Position numbers and translations under genes: made by a program. The notes below the pieces were generated by a model. That model was not told the DNA's origin and did no database searches. It saw only the letters and a program-made list of their open reading frames with translations. From Portulaca oleracea (lineage: Eukaryota; Streptophyta; Magnoliopsida; Caryophyllales; Portulacaceae), in NCBI GenBank assembly GCA_029582165.1, contig CM055872.1:50735195-50799194 (forward strand): DNA of 64,000 nucleotides, written 5' to 3'. Positions 34,580-46,859 of this stretch are shown piece after piece; within the stretch, counting starts at the first letter, position 1, and each line of letters opens with the position of its first letter.

Positions 34580-35382
34580 GGCTATCAGCAATGGTGTCCA
34601 AAAACACCAAGAATGGAGGAGAGAGAATAGGAGAAAAAAAAGGAAAAATAAAAAACAGCCATACCCAGGAACGCTGCAACGTTCTCGAACGCAGGAGAGA
34701 GAAAGAGGGGAGAAAAAAGGAAAAAATTGGGGAAAAAATGGAGCGTGTGGCACAAATGTGGAGATTGCAGTAAGGTGCGTGGGCCAAAATGCTGGAGGAA
34801 ACGTGGAGTGCCTCAGCTGGCGGGCCCCACTACTTGATGCTTTCCTTGTTTTTTGTTTTATTTCCTTTTTTTTCCCTTTCTTCCGATTTATTTTCCCTCC
34901 TTTCTTTCTTTTTTTTTTGTTTTCTTTTCCTTTACTTCTTTCTTCCTTTCTTATGTTTTTCAACAGATAAAATAATTTTGATAATTAATTTTGTAAAATA
35001 TTTTATAAATATTTTATTTGAATTTGTTTTAAATTTTAATTAATGTTTTATCTTTAATGTTTTTTAAATAATTTTTAGCCAAAATTAATTAACTTAAAAC
35101 TAATTACTTTTAAAAATCTAATGTTATATTTATATATTATGAGAATTTCAAAATTAATTGTAATTTTAGAAATACTTGTATGATAAATTTTTGGTAATAT
35201 TTTTTATATCTAATGGGTATGTTTTTTTTTTTCCATTCTCTCTCCTCCATTCTTTACTTCATTCTTCAACTCATTTTCTACCATTAACAATACTCATTCT
35301 CCACCACCCATTAAAATAATATTAAATCTACTATTCATGTACTTGGCATTCTCCATTTTGGAGAATGCCATTGTGAATAGCC
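34580..35382. mobile_element. PIF/Harbinger-type MITE, 803 bp
   Basis: The left end GGCTATCAGCAATGG and the right end CCATTGTGAATAGCC are inverted copies, flanked by the 3-bp duplication TTA (34577-34579 and 35383-35385) typical of PIF/Harbinger. The interior is low-complexity (GA-rich, then T-rich, then AT-rich) and non-coding. Frames on both strands across 34580-34970 come from this skewed composition. Confidence 0.8.
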
Positions 35383-36336
35383 TTATACACTTAGAACATT
35401 GGGAGCTTAGCTTCAAAAACCTCTCCATTAAAGAGTTCTTAAACAAAAATGCCACTTAAATATCTATTTTAGACAAAAATGTCAATAATTTTCAAAAACT
35501 GTCATTATTGTCATTCAATTTTTCCAAATAGTAAAACATATCACTGAAATTTACAATAACAGGTTGGGAACCACTTAAAATATTGTTTGGATAAAAAATG
35601 TCACTCAACTTTCTAAGAAAGTCAAAAATGTCACTAAACTTTCCATAAAATTCAAAAATTCCAAATATCACTAGCTTTCATTTATTTAAAATAATATAAA
35701 AATATTCAAGTTTCAACTGGACAGTCGCTAGAAAATAAAATTTTCGTTTATAAATCATGTAATTGCAAATTATTTTTTTTACGATTAAGATTTTATATAG
35801 TAATTGGAGGGCGTAGTGGGATAATGAGATTGAATACTTGCTTGAGAAAGGAAGATGATGATGGATGACAATCAATATATATTTTTTTTAATATAATTAG
35901 CGGTTATTTAGCCAAATTTATTCAATCAAACAAAGCATTGTACAACCTAACCCACATTGAAAAATTGGGCTGAAAAAACCATGTGCCTTCATGAGAAAAT
36001 GCACACAAAATATCATGCCACAATTACCCCAAAAACCTACTAATGGAAAAATGATAAAAAAAGATTCCCACATTAAATTATTGTTTCCAGCTTCCTAAAA
36101 CCCATCACATGCATGTCTTTCCTTCTACAAAGGCTATCACTAGCCTTATACATTGTTGCTTTTGCGTCACCTTTCTTTTGACCCACTACCCGTTTTTCCT
36201 TTCCTTTCTTCTACCTTTTACTTTAATATTATTTAGCACTGTACGTACTCCATAGCTCCATCCTCTCAACCTTCTCCCCCTTTTCACACATTTCCAGCCA
36301 AACATTCAAACACTTGATATCAACCATATTGGGATG
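35383..36336. other. Unassigned AT-rich stretch
   Basis: 35430-35660 contains several loosely repeated phrases (AAAAATGTCACT, AAACTTTCNNAAAA), which suggests a decayed MITE. No ends were found. The remainder has no recognisable content. Confidence 0.35.
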
Positions 36337-38333
36337 TCATTGATATGCTTTTTTGCTTTCATAAATCCAATATCCTACCCAAATTTGATGTGTTCCTTTT
36401 CTTGATATGGTTGCAATTAGTCTTCCATCTTCTGCTCTGTCCCAATACATGGTCCTCAATTTTCCAGTTTCAAATGGAAGGGATGCCTCTTGCTTTAACG
36501 TTTTTCTTATTCTTCCTTTTTCTATCTTTCTTTGATGACAACTTGGCTTCAAAGTACTCAACAGCAGTGATATCATTGATGTGTTCCTCTGCTTTCATAA
36601 ACCCGCTATCCTGCCCAAATTTGATTACTTTTGCAGCAATAATTCTCCTTGTATTTGTCAGAACATCCTCACTTGAAATTTGATCGATTTCTTCATCCTC
36701 TTCGTAAGATACTTGGGTTGCTTTTACTTCATTTGTCTCTCCCATTCCCAGCAATAACGTCTCATTATTGACTTCGAAAACCACTTGTTAGGACTCATCT
36801 TGCTAGATCAAGTGTTCTGCTGGAAACCTTTCAAATTCTGTAATGACCATTAACCTTGCTGATTCAGGGTCATTAATAACGGGAATCTCGGCCAAAGTCT
36901 GCCCAATTTCAATAGAGTTTTCTCCTTCTTTTTCCATGTGTTCCTATGTGGTCTTCTTGAGACATGATAATGTCCCTCCACTCTTGCATTCCCAAAGCTC
37001 TCACTAGTTGCTCTTTTAAAGCACTTGTCTATTCATCTAACCTTCAAACTTTCTCCAAAAAGCCACTATCGGAAAACTGCTCTAGGATGGCGGTTGAGTT
37101 GGTATCCGAAGGAAGTTGTACTGAATGAGACCTTACGTCTTCTCTCCTTGCACTAGCAGCCCCTGTCATTTATAAAGTTTTAACTGGTGTTTCCCGATTT
37201 ACTGCCATCTCATTGTTGCTCCTCCTCTCAAGATTCCCATCTATTGAATTTTCATCATCGTTTGCTACTTCATTCTCACTTCAATCATCAATAATTCCTG
37301 TCGTATCCATACTTTGCCTTGATGGAATGAATTGAGACTAAAACTCTCTGATGAACACTTTATAGGAACAATCCAGGATATCTAAAATGACTTCACCATC
37401 TATTTTCCTTAATATATCAGTCAAAATGAGGCCTTTCATTGCTTCAAACTGATCTGTTGATCTTATGTTTGTTCCAAGTGACATAAACTTCCCCTAAGGT
37501 CGTGTACATTTCTCATAATTCTCCCAACACCATCCATGGGGGGGAACTCCAGTGATATCCACCCAAACTCTTCTAGTCTCCGCTATTTCATACATAGACA
37601 ATTTTCGGATGTCAACGAACCAGTCAGTCAGCTCCTTTGGATCTAACAAATTCTCCTCCAATTCTTCAATAGATGGGAGGGTGATGATCAATTTTACACC
37701 ACTTAACGTTGTGATCTTCGATACAGGACTAACATTATGCATCACTAATGACAAAAGCGACACTAGGTCTCTGGGTTCCTAACTAGTACAAACAATGCTC
37801 CGGCTCAGCCACTCTTGAAATTCTTCATTTGTCTCTCCTCTTATGCGAGTCCCATTGTTATCTGTTTCCAGCACATTCCCTGGACTTGGTTTCTTCTTGA
37901 CCCACATCTGTATACTGTTTCCAAAGTATTCCTTTCTCCTTGCCCACTCCACTACAATTCTCCTCCCTCTTATCACTTTTTTATTCATCTGTTGAAGACC
38001 TCTGACCACATCTTCTTGTCTCCAAAAATGAACAAAACCATAATTTGGTTTGTCTCCTCTCTTCGCCATAATGAAATTAGCCTTGACCCTTCCACATCTC
38101 TCAAACACACCCCTCAAACCATATTTATCAATGTTTTTGGGCAGATTTCCTACAAAAATAAAGACTTTGTTACTACTACTCCAATTACTTCTTCCTGACC
38201 TCCAGTCTTCACCCCCATTTTCTCTCCCTTGCTCCCTCCCCCACTCTCTCTCTCTATCTTGACATCTATTTTTTAAAGGCATATCTATATATAATACTAA
38301 TAATAGTGTACGTGGACCCCACCAAATACTCAA
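36337..38333 (-). pseudogene. LINE ORF1 with RRM and DUF4283-like regions (BNR-type)
   Basis: The minus strand from 38333 encodes an RRM: KVFIFVGNLPKNIDKYGLRG (RNP2 region), YGFVHFWRQEDVV (RNP1 region) and RGRRIVVEWAR. After a stop (37779-37781) the same frame continues with SKITTLSGVKLIITLPSIEE, RRVWVDITGVPPHGWCWENY and, past another stop (37494-37496), GKFMSLGTNIRSTDQFEA, the DUF4283-like pattern of plant L1 ORF1. Further stops follow. The acidic/basic end lies at 36784-36470. RRM-type ORF1 proteins define the BNR-like L1 subclade described from beet. No ORF2 follows, so the copy is truncated. Confidence 0.75.
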
Positions 38334-38690
38334 ACAGGATTGATTTGCGGAAGAGTGACCAATCAGAAAGTAGTAATTTCATTTCAATCCCACTAAATTC
38401 CCGCCCTCCAAATTTTTTTTTATTTAAAAGCCCCCCAGTTTACACAACCGCTTCCCCCTAGAAGAAAGTTAAATTCATTTCAATCCCAAATTAAACTCAT
38501 CCTTTAATTCAATGAACGACCTCTTAAATTTTCGCATTCAACCTACGATTCTCGAAGATGCAACCAACTTATTAGTATAATGGTTCACGGAAACACTTGC
38601 ACATACCACGACTATACAACTTCCTAATTAACTGCAAGTGAACGTCAATAACTACAACACCAACTTAACTAGTGTCCTGTGTAACGTGGT
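38334..38690. other. LINE leader or flanking sequence
   Basis: No coding content. The part next to the RRM frame may be the LINE 5' UTR; the boundary was not found. Confidence 0.3.
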
Positions 38691-38691
38691 T

Positions 38692-40295
38692 TTTTGTACC
38701 CCGGTTTTTATATTGTTCTCTCGAGGAGCTAGGGGCCTTGGCTAAGAAACTCGGTCTAAGGTCGGGTCAAGATCGCTAAGGTAAGGTAATGGGTTGAAAG
38801 AGGATCACAAAGCGAGAAAATAAACTAAGGTCAGTCAAGGTGAAACAATGGGTTTCGGGGGCTTTTCGGGATGTAAATGGGAACAAGGAGATAGGTTTTG
38901 CAACAAGAGAGCAAGAAGGAAGAAAATCAAGTGGCAATTCCGTTAGAAAATACCCGCCGGGCTTCCTCTTTCGAGGATAGTCCGGATTAACTTCCCCAAA
39001 GTCCACCACGGGCCCGGAGGGTTAATGAAATAGAATTCCTAGTTAGTCTCTACTCACTCTCGTGAGTAAAGTGCTAACTATCCCAATTCCAACCTTCCAA
39101 TTCAAGTGTTGGATGTGTTCAGGGACTTTCAGACCCAAATACATCCCACTTGAGGGAAGCAATGGAGTGGGAAAAGTGATTTGCCAACTAATTACTCACT
39201 AAAATTGCTAACCCATGCCTAATTACCCATTCACACCCTTAATTACCCCCTAACCCATTAGGGTTCTAGCCACTACCCATCACAACTATGCTAACAACAT
39301 CAACAAAACCAACCCTAGGCATGATTTCTATCATCCAACGACAATCAAAAGACAATCAAAGCAATTAAAGAGCAAGGAAAGCAATTAACAAGAAATTAAA
39401 GCAATTAACAAAGTAGAATAGAGTTAAGGGAAGAAGAAACTTATCAAATGCTGTAGAAGAACAAGGAAGAACAAGGGAAAGGATAATCCAAAGCAATTTC
39501 TCAATTGTTGAATCCTCCAATCTTGAAAACAATCCAAAATACACCAAACCCTAGACTAATCTCTCTCTAATCTCTCCCTAAAACTCCTAATTATAAGGCT
39601 GGAAATAATGTCTAACACTCTCTAAGATTTCCCAAGAAAATCGTCAATAGGGATATATATACAAGGCAAAACAGTTGGGCAAAACGCAACACTTCAAGCC
39701 GAACATGCGCGCAGAAAAATGGGAGACCGTAGGTACGGTCTCTCGCGGTCCAGCAGTGGTAGCGGGCACTACCAGGAGAGTAGCGTGTGCCACCCAGCGA
39801 AAACCCGGAGCTTCGATCGACCGCAGGTGCTGTCCAGATGAGGGTAGCCGAAAGCTTCTTGGCAATTCTGAGCTTCGATCGACCGCAGGCGCGGTCTCCC
39901 AAGACCGCAGGCGCGGTCTTCCTCGGCCCAGCTGAGGTAGCGGGTGCCACGCCAAGGGTGGCGGGGGCTACCCTACTCTTTTCTTCCCTTTGTTCCTTCC
40001 TTATTTCCAAGGCATGTAACGCCCACTACAAGGATCGTAGTGGGTGTTACCCCGCTGATTTGCACCAAATGAAGCGAAACTGGTCCCGGGTTAACTCCGC
40101 CTCGGCTCTCGGTCCGGCTCGGCTCGGGAAATCACCAAAAAGGCTTAAAATGGCCCGTTTTACCTCGTTTTTGTGTAAAACGCAAAAACCTACAAAATAA
40201 CCCAAAACATATTAAAAAACCATGAAAATAAACATGAAACGAGTCAAAAGCCTAAAAATTAAGGCGTTATTTAGACACAAAATTGGGTCTAAACA
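38692..40295 (-). mobile_element. Probable solo LTR, ~1.6 kb
   Basis: On the minus strand the block begins TGTTTAGACCCAATTTTGTG and ends near CGTTACACA. This gives TG…CA ends, with possible 5-bp duplications (CTGTG/CCGTG) one base apart. Its organisation resembles the LTRs of the element at 43595-53480: long leader-like AT-rich part, then a GC-rich region (39680-39990) with repeated GCGGTC, CGACCGCAGG and GGTAGCGGG phrases. There are no internal genes beside it. Exact ends are uncertain. Confidence 0.5.
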
Positions 40296-43194
40296 CCGTG
40301 ATATAAACATCTATATATATAATTATGTATTCAATTAGCTTTTGTTAGTGTCAAAGTTGTAGAATTGAGATTATTTTTGTTCCTGGGCACTGTTTGGTGA
40401 GAACCCTTCTTTAGTTTGAACATAGTTTAAACCAGTTGGTAGTTATAGTATGTCCTCCATTAATGATTCATATTACTCCCAATCTTTCAAATATTCAAGT
40501 TTTGTAGGTAATAAAAACAACAAGTATCTATATATCGAATTTCAATTGCATTTATCAAATATCAATATCAAATATGGTGCAGGAATTGCAGAAATTGCCA
40601 GGTTGCATCGCACCTGTAATCACATGGATTGCCGGTATGTCCCATGTTTATCAAACTTTGTCATTCCCACTCTTTCAAATATTCAACTTTTATACGCAAT
40701 AGAAACATGCTTTACTAAATCGACTTTCAACTGTATTTATCAATTACCATTATCAAATTTAAAAGGTGTAAGAATTGCAGGAATTGCCAAATATCCCCAC
40801 ACTTATAATCGCATTGCTTGCAGGTAAGTTCCTTGTTGTTGGTCAAACTTAAAGAGCTATAATTGTCATTCTTAGGATCATTTTGCATTTATCCAATTTA
40901 GTACTTTCATAATAACAAACTTATCAATATATAGAATCAACTTATTCTACGATAAATCATCCCCATATATCACATGCAATATTGTCAAAATTATTGCTAT
41001 CAAAATATCTTATTTATGTTTAAAGTGATGCTTAATCCTATTTGACTCACAATTTATAACCCATAAATAGTATTACTATAATGCAATTTTATAATTAGAG
41101 CTGAAACCAATAATAATTAACATTGACTCACAATTTATAACCTATGAATAATATTACTATCAATTTAATGTAATTTTAGGATTAGAGCAACATTTATCCA
41201 TATCTAAATCACAATTTTAGGATACTCTCATTCTTGTACATATTGTTGAACAGCTTACTAACCAACAACCTCACTCAATTCCCAACCTATTGATCGCCTC
41301 ATCAAACCACAATCTAGACAGACATACATCCCCAATAGATAACTCATAACTCCCAACATTACATAATTACACACTTGACCCTAAGCTAAAATTGCCCTAA
41401 TCTAATCAACACTCCAACTTGAGAAAGTGACATAAACAATGTAGACTTCAAATAATTCATAATGCAAGACAATCATAAGTTTATGATAGTATGCAAACTT
41501 GCAACAACAAAAAAGGTGCTAAAAAAAATTATGATCCAATAAATTTTGAGTTACCTACAAAGAGGCTAAATCAAGCATGCATAACATCAAAGTTTCTTAT
41601 CCAATACCAAGATCTACCTATCTAAGTAAGAAACACAAACACAATTGAAACAATACATGTCCAGATGTAATAAGCTTACAATCCACCACAATCAAACCGA
41701 CCTAATATAATAATATTTTAGCACCTAATAACTAAAATCATAAATCCTAAAAAGCACAAAAACAATCAGACCGAAATTCATACCACTATACCCAAACTTG
41801 AGATAGGGAGAGCCAAGTACACGCCAAAGGTGTACTACATGTCTAAAAATTTAGTTAGTTTCTCTGAAAAGAGATTGATAGCTTACTTTGAATAGGAAAA
41901 AAACAACAGAATTGTGTATATTAACAATGGAAAAAAATCAAATGATAAGATTGGTATCAATTATCCCCAAAATAAAAAATTATTGAAAGAAATATGAGTT
42001 TAAATACACTAAGTCTTACAGATATACAAATTCATGACAAATAGAGTCACAATAACTATAACAGAGTCATACCTGTCGACAATGGAACCAAAACTCACCA
42101 CGACCATCTTCAACTTTTCCATATCTGCGTCATGCACCAAGATGCAATCGGAAAGAGGGACTCATGTAAACTTCAATCGGTATTGTAAAGAACAAAATAC
42201 GAACTGATATACAAAGATCAAGAGATAAATAAAGATTGAATTTATGGATCTGAAAATATCAGAAAGCAAATCGAAATATTGAAATTATTTCATGAAAAAA
42301 CCAACAAAAAACCACCGATTGATCGACAGAAACAGAAATGCACTTTAGTCTACAAAGAAATATTGGATAATCAGTTCTTCATATCTAGACTGAGAGTTAG
42401 AAATCTTAAGCGGATAAAAAAACAACCCCAAACCCTACATGCGTGTATTATATATACAACAAGAAAGGAAGTCAAACGGACAACAAATTCAAAGGAGTCG
42501 CACACAGTAAGGTCTGAAAACGCACCAATCAAGAGACAATGACGGATCCGAACCCATGAAAAGCCCAGATCAACCTGTAAAATTTCAGATGTGTAAATCA
42601 CAAACTTGGACAGGATAATTAAAATCGAATAAGAAAAAATTGGGGGCTGAGAGAGATTGAGACGTTGAGAGAGAGAGAGAGAGAGAGGGTCGCAATCTCG
42701 CAGATGACGGTGGACACAGAAGGTTTACAGACATTGTGTCTAAACTAGGAAAAAAACATACAAGTGTGTCTGAAAATTTAGGTCAATGGAGGGTTAACTT
42801 CATTTATATATCTAAGGTGTATGCGGTTGTAGGGGTGGATGATTAGGGTTTTCTTTCTTCCCTCTTCATGGGCTGGTTTAGTGTATTTTGGGCTTCTAGG
42901 TTTGATTATTATAATGGGTTATTGACTATAAAGTACGACCCAACTTGCCATTTGACACAAAAGGATGTAGGGGACTGTGAAGTCCCAATTTCTAATTAAC
43001 AGTAGGGCCCAGGATAATGATGTGGCCCTCTCTCTCTTCTCTTTAATTCTTTTATTTGGGTTTTCTCTCTCTTTATTAACCAAAACAGGGGAGGGACGTA
43101 ATCCAACACCAAATTTGCCCCTGTCACAAGTGCAGCAAACTCCTCTGCCTTAAATGAAGAATACCAATAACATGAGTTTTAAAGAGAGTAGAAT
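40296..43194. other. AT-rich intergenic or captured sequence
   Basis: 40480-40640 and 40660-40830 are two diverged tandem copies sharing CTTTCAAATATTCAA, GCAGGAATTGC and a following GG(T)A(A)GT-like phrase. 41043-41100 and 41131-41190 form another direct repeat (TTGACTCACAATTTATAACC). 42640-42700 has a (GA)n tract resembling a 5' UTR. No gene is recognised, although the block next to the transporter fragment may be part of the same captured host DNA. Confidence 0.35.
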
Positions 43195-43435
43195 GTCGAT
43201 TCAGAACAAAGAGAGAGGGAGGTACACCGAAGGTGGCTCTGAGGTAAGTGAAAGCACTGCCGGCAAAGGGGATGTGAGGATGTCGACGACAAACTCAATA
43301 TAGGAGAAGGCGGGGAGAAGGGTGCAAAGTCCGGTGATGGCGTAGGATAAGATGAGGGCAGGACCAGCGTGGTACAAAGAGGCTCTACCGACGGTGACAA
43401 AGACACTGGCATCGACCAAATTGAATATGGAATCA
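43195..43435 (-). pseudogene. Cationic amino acid transporter (CAT) fragment
   Basis: The minus strand reads ASVFVTVGRASLYHAGPALI, LSYAITGLCTLLPAFSYIEF and VVDI. After a 1-nt frameshift near 43280 it gives IPFAGSAFTYLRATFGV. Plant CAT (APC superfamily) proteins have G-x-GIFVLTG, the H/DAGPA-x-x-LSY segment, F-x-YTEFAVEIP and AGG-x-FAYLR in this order, so the fragment covers about transmembrane helices 1-3. The rest of the transporter is missing. It sits 160 bp from the LTR retrotransposon and is a dead copy. Confidence 0.68.
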
Positions 43436-43594
43436 AATTGGAATAGAAATCGCAAGCGCATCTGATAACAGAACATTCCATGGAAGCACAGATTATGATT
43501 CTGGGACTCAATCTCATTATAATCAAGATCTAAACAAGCTCAAGAAACTAGATTTTGAATGCCTAGCAGACTACAACACTGAGAGCAACACCAT

Positions 43595-44604
43595 TGTTTG
43601 GTTGTGGTAATTAGGGTTTAAAAGTAGGGGTAAGTCGTATCCACAGGGATAGTGTGTTAGGTTTTTAGAAAATTGGTTTGGTTTGGGTTTCAAATTGCAG
43701 GAAGCAGTAAATAATTTAAACTAAACTAGTTATGAGTTGAAAACAAGAACAAGAAATCAAAACTTAACTAAAGAAACTAAACTAGGAAACAAGAAAACAA
43801 GAAATTGAAAACAAAACCTAACTACTAGAACAAGAACAAGAAACTAAACAAGAAATCAAAAGCATAATCAAGAAAGCAATTAAAAACCATGGAAGTAAAA
43901 ACTAATTTAATTACTGAATCTAAAGCAAAAAACATTATCCTGAAGGTTTGATCTTTACTTTAATCTTGAATCTTGAATCTTTGAATCACGAATCTTTCTC
44001 CCAAGCAAACAAGAAAGGTGTGATTTGGATTACTAAAACTACTCGAATCCTTACCTGAAGGGAGAATTCGAGGAACCTTAATCCTCCGCTTCACTTAAAA
44101 GTGGAATTTTTGTGGAACTAATACTAATGAAATTCAGAATAGCGAAACAGAAAGTAAGGAACAAGAAAGAACAAGAACTTGAATTAATCTTGAAAGAGAA
44201 TGTAAATTACAATCGCAGAATTGAAAGAAAACTTAAAACTAAAACTGAAACTTAAAGAAACTAAAGAAGAACTAAAAACCAACTACCTCATATAATTTAT
44301 AGAAATCCTAATATATATACTAAAACTTAAGAGGGGAAAAGTAATAAAATATAACAAAACCCTAAACCTAGTCGCCGCCTCTTTATTTCCGGAAATTTCG
44401 ACCGTCGCGGGCGCGGAGCCCATGGTTGCGGGTGCCACACACTTGGTTGATGGGCTTTTGGAGCTTTTAGGCCTTCTTTTCCCTCTTTTCTTTGATTTAA
44501 CCTACAAAACACAAAATCATCATAACTTACTAATAATTAGGGGTATAAAACAAGCAAAAACCCTTTATTAACAGTATCAATTCGACGCGAAATGAGACCG
44601 AACA
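43595..44604 (-). repeat. 3' LTR of the Athila/Tat element
   Basis: Starts TGTTTGGTTGTGG and ends GAGACCGAACA on the + strand, giving short inverted ends (TGTTYGGT/ACCGAACA). It differs from the other LTR by scattered substitutions and a few small indels, for example an extra GAACAA near 43745 and a shorter A-rich stretch near 44230. It contains the minus-strand 61-codon frame also present in the other LTR, which is not a gene. Confidence 0.95.
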
Positions 44605-46859
44605 ACACTCTCACACAAAGGTTTGCTCGCCCCGAGCAAACTAAAACAAAAAAATAAATAAACTAAACTATCCTAACTCATTTTCGTAGGAATCACAGTT
44701 GCATTTAGCAAATGCAACAAGCCCTTTAAACCCCTTGGCAGCCCAAGTGGACGAGGAAGGTCTCGTGAGGGTTTATAGCAACTATACCCACAAAAGCCAA
44801 AGAAAAAGAAGACTCAAATTAATAAGGAAAGACTCAAGAAAGAAAAAGAAGAAATAAAAGAAATAAAAAGGTTAGGGTTAGGGTTACAAATACAACTAAA
44901 CACCCCCTTAGGCTAACCAATCAAACACATCAATCTATCAAGCAAATACCAAGATCCATCTGGAAGAGAACAAAATTAGTGTAAAATAGATAGAATGAAG
45001 TTTTCGAAATTAAGTAGAGAGAACAAGTACTTTAGATGCGAAAAACCGCCAACAGACTTAAGATGAATGCAAATATGTGCGGTTGGTTATAGACGTAGGC
45101 CAGTTAAAAGAGCAAACCTCACTTTAGGATAAAAATTGAACGCTCAAACACTCAAATTTGAATGTGTATGTGGGTTTTTCTCATACTCAGACCAAAAGAA
45201 ACAACCTACCATAGGCTTGGTAAGAATCTCGCTCTCCACTGCTAGTATGCAAATACACAAGTGACAATCAAGAGGACTTTTAGGGTTGTAACGAGGCTTA
45301 GGTTAGGGGAAAGGAGTGGTAATATTTGGACATGAGGAGTTAAAGAGCCATGCTTGGATTTATTTTCAAAATATATTACTCTCAACTCACCTTCTTGCTT
45401 AATTTAAGCAAAGAACTCAATTCTCCCTCATTGATTTCAAACACCTCATGAAATTTTCAGCTGGGTCAAAAGCTTTCAGAACTTTCAATTGAATCTCCCT
45501 AATCACTCTTTTCTTTTGAATTCTTTTTTTCTCATTTTCTTTTTCTTTTTGTTCTATATTTTTTTCTACTTCTATTTTTGGTGGGTGGTCAAGGGAGAAA
45601 AACACAGATATATAAACTTGGCTTCGACCTCAATATATCAAAATAACAACATAACCATTTGGCTAACTGATAATAATTGGGATATGTAATGTGTCCCAAT
45701 TCAATTAAAATCAAAACTACACCCCCAGTATCTGAATTCCATTCACAGCAACACCGAACCAATTTTCACTCCCGAAATAATGAATTCTCACACATCCAAG
45801 CAAGGCAAAGGGTAGGAATTAATAAAGGCCATGACTTGTATTGTCAGGGTTTCATCACAAAAAGAAAGGTAATCAAAAGCTAGGCGGGGCTAAAGAACGG
45901 TAATAATATTATTAGGGAGGCTGTTTGGCTATGTAGTTCAATTAATATAGAAAAGGAATGCCTCAACCATATTGTCACAATATGCAATGCAAAGATGCAG
46001 TCTCAAGCAAGATGCAAAACAAGTTCTAGAGGTGCAACTAGTGGTGGAGTCACTCAGGAAATAAAGGAATTGACAAAAATGATCAATTCATACTTTTTAG
46101 GCTATGTGGACTCACGGGATAGGGCTCATTTAACTAAACCTAGCACAAAGATTTGCGGCACGCATATTTACACTTACTAAGTTAGTCAAAGCAGTTTAAC
46201 ACGCTCTTTATTACTTGACTCAAAATCAGAAGATTTGCAAATTCAGTTTCAAAAACTTTTATGTTCTCAACCAAATTTTTCTAGGTAAAGCAAGACAGAC
46301 TGAAAGTCTAATTGGTTTACAAATCATCATTGAAAGTGTTCTGGACAGACTAAACCTAAAAAAAAAAAATAATAAAACAAAATTGCCAAAAACTAGTAAG
46401 GCACTTGTGCCACCCCACTCCCACACAAAAACTCTACATTATCCTCATTGTGAATAAAGCGACACCACACAAAAGAAAAACAAACAAAAGAAAGAGACTC
46501 AAGCTGGCATGCATGCCTCCCCCACTCTCACACAAAAAAGACTAACAATGTCCTCATTGTAATCAGAAACAGAGATAAGCAAACACCCAAAAGAAAAGAA
46601 AAAGAAAAATACTAAAAGAAAATAAAATAAAATAGGGAAAAGAAAAGGCCAACTCACTAACTGTAATAAGAAGACAAGGAAAGGATATTACCTGGATGGT
46701 TTCTTGCAAAAAGATTCAATCCTTCTCGCTTGACAATGCACGGTTAGGAGAAACACTCAAGAAAATCAAGAATAGAAGGGTTAAATATACAATATATACA
46801 AGAATCTCAACTTACCTTCCTTCAAACACTAGGTGGATCGTGGAATGTGACACATTCCA
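44605..46859 (-). other. Non-coding zone between pol and the 3' LTR
   Basis: About 2.25 kb of A- and pyrimidine-rich sequence without any long frame on the element's strand. Next to the 3' LTR the minus strand reads CTCGGGGCGAGCAAACC, a phrase common in this position in Athila/Tat elements, then GTGTGAGAGTGT, the likely polypurine-tract equivalent. Two near-identical phrases (CACTCYCACACAAAAA.ACT near 46418 and 46522) form a local repeat. Confidence 0.65.

Noticed and set aside
34577..35043. Overlapping Lys/Glu-rich and Phe-rich ORFs on both strands
   Set aside because: They come from purine/pyrimidine-skewed DNA inside a PIF/Harbinger MITE.
39612..40200. GC-rich ORFs on both strands as a possible host gene
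   Set aside because: Overlapping frames on both strands with Pro/Ala/Arg-rich, non-family sequence lie in a region matching the GC-rich part of an LTR.
44870..44895. TTAGGGTTAGGGTTA resembling telomeric repeats
   Set aside because: Only two to three units, not the plant TTTAGGG unit, and embedded in the retrotransposon's non-coding zone.
44605..46859. An env-like gene of the Athila element
   Set aside because: No long frame with membrane segments exists on the element's strand between pol and the 3' LTR.
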